Assembly (NCBI GenBank): GCA_905221605.1
Contig: CAJNDS010002530.1
Coordinates: 62,001-126,000 of the forward strand
Direction of reading: 5' to 3'
Length of the DNA: 64,000 bases
Source: Symbiodinium natans
Lineage: Eukaryota; Sar; Dinophyceae; Suessiales; Symbiodiniaceae
The translations under genes were made by a program, and so were the position numbers. Within the stretch, counting starts at the first letter, position 1; each line of letters starts with the position of its first letter. This document shows positions 57,828-64,000 of the stretch, in pieces. The notes under the pieces are model-generated. The model was not told the DNA's origin and ran no database searches. It worked only from the letters and a program-made list of their open reading frames with translations.

Positions 57828-59404
57828 TCAGGCTCCAACCTTCTCCAGCAAGATCATCTCACCAGCATTGTCAATATCCGTGGTCTCCGATTGAGAGTCC
57901 TCCTCCTCCTCTTGACCGATCACTATAGAGCCTCGGGTAGGCATGCCAGACTCCTCTCCGCCCCTCTTCGCCACTATTCAACTTCTGCTTTGCTCTACCC
58001 AAGCACGAAGGGATAAACCGAGACCCCGACTGAATCGAAACACCGTGGCAGCTATCTCCCGCACAGTCCTGACCAAACAGGACTTGCCAAACATGCACGG
58101 TGCGCCACCCTCCCACTTCGCTTCTTTATTAGGAGGCTCGCAAGCGTGGCTGTGCCGCCCCAGAAAAGCCCGTCCCATGTATCCGAACTGCCTCCCTGAA
58201 ACAATGATGTTCCAAGCAAACATGCAAAGCAAGTCAAACAACTCTATGCTTTTGCGGGCGGCGGGATTCGGAAAAATGCAGAATCAATCTCAAGCAAGTG
58301 CAACACATGGAAAATACGGTGCCATGTCATTCGAAGCAAAAAAAACGCGAACAATCTGTTTTTGCAAGGCCACACACGGATGATTTGGAATCAAATTATG
58401 GGCTCCAGTCTGCAGACTCTGCTTGTCGGGTCTTTCTCTGTCCCTGGCAGCAATGTGAAACAAGTGCAGCACACGGGTAATGCGGGATCAGGCTTTGGGC
58501 GAACGCCTGGACAACAGCGGCGTAGACGTGCAGAAGAGTTGTTTTTGCGTAGTCCCAGTTTCTTGTTCTCCGACCAAATGGATGCAAGGGAGGCATGGAC
58601 GCAGACGTGGAAGAGGACGGGTGCGGAAGAACCAGGCAAACAAGGGCTTACACACCCAAAACTATGCGCTAGCACCAAGAATACCGAGCACTCCTCTTCT
58701 TGTTGCAACCCTACATGTAAATCACCAGCGGTCCCGAGCATCCGCTCAAGCGGCGTTACAGCCAGGTCAGTCACCACCGATGAAAGTGCAATGGAAAAGC
58801 AAAGCATGATGCAGACCTCAACTGACAGCAAATCTGCGGTTTTGCGAGAAGCAGCGACCAGGAACCATTTCGGCATTCTCGGATGCAGACCGTAAAGAAC
58901 ATGCTGAACAGAGCCACAGCAGCTTTTACTTTCACAGGCCTTGGTAGGTCAGTGCACACAGTCGCTAGATACGGTTCGCTCTACGCGTCTGAGCTGTGCC
59001 TGCTCATGTCAAAGGTTACCTGGAACGTCGATGTTCGCACCATCCAGGAAGAGGCGTTCCGGACCGGTGCTGAATTCACCTGGCCCCAATCCTGGCAATG
59101 CAGGAGAAAATGGGGAAAACACAGCACCATTTAACATGTCACGACGCGGGGTAAGAACGTGCACGCCGCGAAGCGGCGATGTGCCTGGTACCACTTGCTG
59201 CAGACAAAGTTGTTTGGGTGGTGCCCCTCCAGGTGCCCTCTGCAGGCTGCAAAGGGTCCATAACCTAAGTGTTCAAGTGGGAAAAATTCAGGCTGGAACT
59301 GTGATCTCGACATGCGATATCAGACCCGAATGACAGAAAGAAGCACAACGGCCACTGTAAGGCTCCAACTGTGGTGGGCGAAGAACTTGGCCATTTTGCG
59401 TAGC
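57828..59404 (-). CDS. Membrane protein resembling the N-terminal half of dinoflagellate nucleotide cyclases
   Basis: Exon 59404-59326 encodes a first membrane helix (WSLTVAVVLLSVIR) after a basic start. 59091-59020 is a loop segment (DWGQVNSAPVRNASSWMVRT). 58877-58734 has the second helix (CIMLCFSIALSSVV) running into TDLAVTPLERML. 58068-~58007 continues TVREIAATVFRFS. 57973-57828 is acidic and ends NAGEMILLEK plus a stop or a GT donor. Two membrane spans with an outer loop, then a PLERML-x-x-VRE linker and a GE-x-x-LLEK segment, is the arrangement I know from predicted adenylate/guanylate cyclases of dinoflagellates. The catalytic domain is not found: other genes begin within 200 bp. The intron 58069-58733 appears to be GA-AG. 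The structure of the linker exons is approximate. Confidence 0.5.
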
Positions 59405-59409
59405 CTCGG

Positions 59410-61130
59410 GACATCTCAGGATGCGCATGAGAGCCCTCATGTTATAGGCCGTCGTCGTTCTACTGCATGACTCCTGCAATACATTCTGGGCTCAACGCTC
59501 AGCCACGGTTGCAGCCTCATCATGCTGATTCGTATGAGAAACCTGACGCAGCACGTTTCCTGACTGGAGCACGAGTAGCTACGAGCTGACAGAGCCTCCC
59601 TCAAACCAATACAGGCCCTTCCCGGACATAGCAAAATCATATATTCCACTTATTGAAATAAATTGCGCCAAGACGAGACACGTGAAAACCGACATATCCC
59701 GACTATGGCCCAGAGCTGGGTGGTTGATGTCTCTTTCCGTCTACCAGACTGGGTATTCCGTGACGAAACACAACGATGCTCACAACTGACACAACTGATG
59801 AGCCGACAACAACGAGAATTCGATTGTATGTATGTAAAGAAGTCTATATATATATATATAGATATATATACAACATTTCATGTATGTGTATACACACACA
59901 GAAGAAACATACGTACATGTACACCGCTTTCGAAGCTGTTTGAATATTGTGTGCGTTTGGGTGCTTTCCACGCCATACCTCACGCAGACGAGCAGGCATG
60001 TTAAGGCCGGGATTCGGAGTTTGAGTGTCCTGGCGCACACGGGCTTGGAGGGCAATTGTTTGCCCTTGCACACAAAGCACGATGAGAAGGGCCGAAGGCG
60101 GCAGCATTGAGACATATTGAGATTCAGTGAGGGCAATGGGAACATACGCCACAAAAAGGCTCTGAGGTAGTGGCAGAGGTATCAAGAGGTTCTACTATGC
60201 TTTCAGTTTTTGGCTTGGAGGGCTTTGCGAAAAGACCTCACGACTCACCACAGGAGCTCGCGCGCGAAGAGACTCTCGGCGCTCTTGGAATGGCTTTTGC
60301 TGTGTTTGACCACGGATCCACACAGATCTGCATATGATCTAAACATGATCTGCAAATGATCTGCGAACCCTCTCGTATCCAAATTTGCACAGAGCGCTCT
60401 TCAGGTGCTGAGACTCTGTTCGATTCTATGTTTGTCGTTCTCTTCGCAGCTCGCCAGTCGTTGATATGACATCTTTTCCAGATTTCAGGCCACTGTAGTG
60501 CGCTGTCTCGATGTCACCAGGCAACCTGGGCCCTCTGCAAAACACTAGATCCCCAGAAATCCGCTGGGTACACTCAGGCTCTAACCATCTTGAATCTAAC
60601 CGCGAGAAAGCTCTAAATTTCCCTGAGCTTTCTCTTCACTGGCAACTTTTCCATGCACTGAATCTGACAAAACCTGAAAAGCTCATTTAACTCTCACCTC
60701 ACTGACGCTGAGAATCAAATCTTGTAAGAACCGCCAGAACATGCCAGAAATTGCCAGAACCTCTGATCAATGCTGCAAGGCCAAGGCCTCCTGAACCCAA
60801 GCGTCCAAAGACAGGTCCTGGCACCATGCCGTTGACGCTAAAACTGTTCCAACTCAACTGTGAAACACTGTGAAGCTGTAAACTCCACTCCACTACCTTC
60901 TGCGGAAACGCCATCACGTCGAACAATGGCATTACCTCACAACTCTGCATATATTCTGCATGCTCATGGGACAAATGATGATAAATGTCTTCCCGTTTTG
61001 TTGATTAACAAAGCTCAGGAGCCATGGCCAGAAAGATGGTCAGGGAAGCAACTCTGGTAGCAAGCAGGTTTCCCAACCTTACGGAGATGACCTTCCTTAG
61101 ATGACCAGGTCCGCGCATGGTCTTCAGACA
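59410..61130. other. Stretch without a supported gene
   Basis: It contains the presumed leader of the cyclase-like gene, an alternating TA tract at about 59840-59905, and otherwise unassignable sequence. From about 60180 to 61080 I see no exon on either strand. Confidence 0.45.
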
Positions 61131-61137
61131 TCTCAAG

Positions 61138-61815
61138 CTGTTACATGTTGTCACGCCACTTCAGTCAGCAGAAGCAACAGGCCGCACGAGAAGAAAAGGA
61201 CTTTGTCGAATTCTATCGATCTCACTGGCAAGAGCTGTGGTTCAGAATACGAGAAGCACGACAAGGACTTGTGTTTAACCGTGTCTTGCGAAATTCGCCG
61301 AGGCCCCCGGACGCCCCGTTTCTTGAATCAAAAGCCAACGACCTTACTTAGCCTTCATTTGGCTGTGGAATGCCGTGGGTCAGCAAGGGGCATGTCGCAG
61401 GGTCCCAACCCTTCCTTGGGTCCTGTCGTGCTCCCTCGTGCGACGCGTGCTTGAACTGGAGACCTCTTCAAAGGGTTGGCGAGTGGTCATGGGTTGTGGC
61501 AAACGGCTCTGCTACAAATCCGTCGCCAAGATAGGCACGGGGCTGTTCACAATCCCGGACAGTGTATACATATAAATGTATATGTATATTTACATAAACA
61601 TATGTATATATATATATGTACCTATATACATATACTGCATGAGATATGTGAACCATGCGAGGTTGGAGCACAATGACATCGAACTGGAAAAGATGAGGAT
61701 CGAACATCGAATTGAGGCTGTAAGGCAGCGAAAAATAGCTAGCAAGTCAATTGCAAGCCGGCGCAGAAGTGGATCACCGAGTCGCGATGCAACTGGGGGG
61801 CGGAACCGTGCATGA
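61138..61815 (+). CDS. Plus-strand protein with helical segment and basic Arg/Ser tail
   Basis: Segment 1 starts after AG at 61137 and reads FSQQKQQAAREEKDFVEFYR, then SHWQELWFRIREARQGLVFN; its end is not fixed (a stop lies at 61349-61351, so a donor should precede it). Segment 2, 61662-61815, follows AG/G and reads LEHNDIELEKMRIEHRIEAV, then SIASRRRSGSPSRDATGG, ending with TGA. The charged coiled-coil-like body and RS-type tail suggest a nuclear protein, but no family is recognised. An alternating TA microsatellite lies in the intron. Confidence 0.55.
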
Positions 61816-61829
61816 GATGGACTGCAGCA

Positions 61830-64000
61830 GCATACGAGTAGCGTTTCGAATCAAAACGGATCAAACTGATCAAACGTCTTGGACTGCAGGTGCTGCTGCA
61901 CGTTGCTGCTGTCATAGCCAAACGAACCACCATGCTGTTGGGATCTGTTGGGTCTTTGAATGCCCTGCATTGTTGTTATGCTTTGCCAGTGCCAGTACTC
62001 GTGCTTCCAAGGTGTGCCAGCCATGGCCGTTGCTGCATGGCACATCACAGAAAGTTATTAAACTCAAGTCCACCCTGCAAAGCATAACGAATACCAACGA
62101 GGTGGAGACACACCATGCACTCTGGCCGAGAATCGCAATGTTTCGCTTGGGATTGGCCTGCATCATGTAAGGTCAGTTGTCACGGTTGGAATCTTCCTCG
62201 AAACAAGGCAGCGATAAGCAGCGGTGCAGATTGCGGCCTCGTCCCTCAATTGCTCCGGGTCAGTCTTTCGGCTACGCTTGCCATTAACATCGTCATCATC
62301 TAAATCAATCAAACAGCGGCACAAACGGAGTATTCTGGTCAACCTGCCAGCACCTGAGGAGCAGGGTCAAGAATGACACACGCAACAAGATCAACAAGCC
62401 TCCTGCAATGATAGAAACTCTGCCTTATGCGACACAGTCGCGGGCTCCAACCCGTGCAGCGCGACTGGCTCGCAGCAGCATTACGCGAGACTGGGCAGTC
62501 TCTTGGTCTGGCAGGGTGGGCCTTGGCCATGTGGGAGTCAGATTGGGACGTATTGGGAAGCTATCATTCGCACACATCCTCAGGGACAAGCTCCGTGACA
62601 TCCGCCCCCAGGAGAAAGGAGATGTCAAACACCATGGATGCTGTTCCAACCATGTCCATGCACTGGAAGAAGCTGAACAAATAGTTCCTCTCATGCGCGT
62701 TCACTCATAGATCAGTGTTGTCGAATGTTTGCACGTGCGACACCTTGGTAAATTGTTTTTGCTTGTGCGCGCGGGCTGTGGAACTAGGCTTCAACACACC
62801 AATATCTATCGCTGTACTGGTCTCATGGCGTGTACCTCGTCAACAATGTTGGGGCTGATGGGATGCGAAACGCATTGTACCTGATGATTGCTTTGGTCGA
62901 TTGCAGTCATGTGCTCTGTCAAGTAGAGTGGAAATGAAGCTTGTTGTGTCCATGTCCATTCTGGGTGAGATCCTTGTCTCCATCCTCATCGAGAAAACCC
63001 TATAAGCCAGACGGGATGACGTCATCCCCTAGCTTATCCTCACTCGAAAAAAGAAAATGTAGTACGGGCCATACAGTACGCGTATTTCGACATCCAGGAA
63101 CGATTGGGAGCTACGTTCTGTAAGGCTAGGAAGGCTCTGCATGGCTCCACCAGGTACGAGAGGCTCGGCTAGTCCAGCTGCAGACAAGACTCGCATCTGT
63201 CAACGACAGAGCCACAAGCTCAAAGGTAAACAGCGCCATGCTAGTCGTCATAACAGCATCAGGCAGCACCTCGATCATGTTGCAAGCTTAGTAAGGTCAG
63301 CGAGGTGAGTACGGAGTACCACGCCTACTACGCAACACGCGCTAGAACGCCGATGGACACAGACAAAGCTCAACGTAAGCTCGCTACATTCTCTGCAACG
63401 TCCATGAGCTTTGAGAGGTCGGGAAGGACCAGCGCCACGGCCAATGCCAACATCATCGTCCTGGTCTGCAAGCATGTCAAGAATGAACAGCCGACGAACT
63501 GTCGTTGCAAGCCAGCAGACAGGGACTCCATTTGGTTTCCCCCACCCACTGCGCTTGGGCCCCGTCCCCCCGCCCGTTCCTCGTTCATTCTTGTTGATTT
63601 TCGCTCGCACTGGGCGGCTGAGAGCGCAATTAGGGGTCTCCGCGCTCCCGCAGCCCCGGGAAGGGGGAAAAGAAAAGAAACAAACCCCACGCTGAGGACA
63701 CAGAGGGCTCTCTCTTGATCCCAGTCGGGTCGGGGCCGAGGCTGCCCCGCATTACATATATCATTATATCATGATACTGAAAGATAGACACCAGTGCTTA
63801 CGATGACCGATGTGTACGCTGCTTAAAGCGCCAGCAAGGTCTGTCAAATGTCCCTTCACCTGCTCACGACATGATCATAGTAAGTCGACGATGGAGGTGT
63901 AGTCTGAGACACCATGCGATTTCAGACATATGAAAACCAAGGTGCGTGGAGCAGCATCGGCTTTGCATGAGGTGTCGAACTCTCCACGCGAAGGAGCTGT
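61830..64000. other. Unresolved right end
   Basis: Several frames are open on both strands. A minus segment near 63470-63370 (MMLALAVALVLPDLSKLMDV) is hydrophobic and may be a membrane exon. Nothing is anchored by splice phase or homology. Confidence 0.35.

Overview
The window looks like nuclear DNA of a dinoflagellate, probably a Symbiodiniaceae-type alga (an inference; no marker RNA gene is present). Its genes are cut into many tiny exons (14 to about 220 bp; one block near 560 bp) separated by introns that are often 40-110 bp long. A large share of these introns start with GC, a few with GA, and acceptors are mostly AG followed by G, a splice grammar described in dinoflagellates. Open frames between stops therefore say little: the longest of them are antisense shadows. 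I built gene models by joining exon pieces whose reading phase, splice sites and family homology agree. Exon coordinates come from hand translation.

Regions, left to right. 1-1.7 kb: an ankyrin-repeat gene running off the left edge and a small J-domain gene. 2-4.15 kb: no gene; a trinucleotide array bracketed by a family of 22-bp near-palindromes. 4.1-10 kb: a few doubtful exons. 10.8-12 kb: a polytopic membrane protein. 14.3-16.7 kb: a protein with a prolyl-tRNA-synthetase-type anticodon-binding domain and a Lys/Glu-rich nuclear-type protein, possibly one gene. 17-20.6 kb: unknown genes. 21-25 kb: mostly simple and degenerate repeats. 26.5-32.5 kb: several unknown genes. 35.3-44.9 kb: symplekin, a scaffold of mRNA 3'-end processing. 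47.5-52.4 kb: a class I cyclic-nucleotide phosphodiesterase. 53-59.4 kb: a dense run of small genes including a GNAT acetyltransferase and the membrane/linker half of a protein resembling nucleotide cyclases. 61-61.8 kb: a plus-strand gene with a basic tail. The remainder is largely unresolved.

Most supported genes lie on the minus strand, often about 100 bp apart or less, which fits one-directional gene arrays. A phosphodiesterase and a cyclase-like membrane protein about 5 kb apart suggest cyclic-nucleotide signalling, but the cyclase catalytic domain is not seen. Recurrent alternating T-A/T-G/C-A microsatellites, poly-G/poly-C tracts and other short repeats fill introns and spacers.
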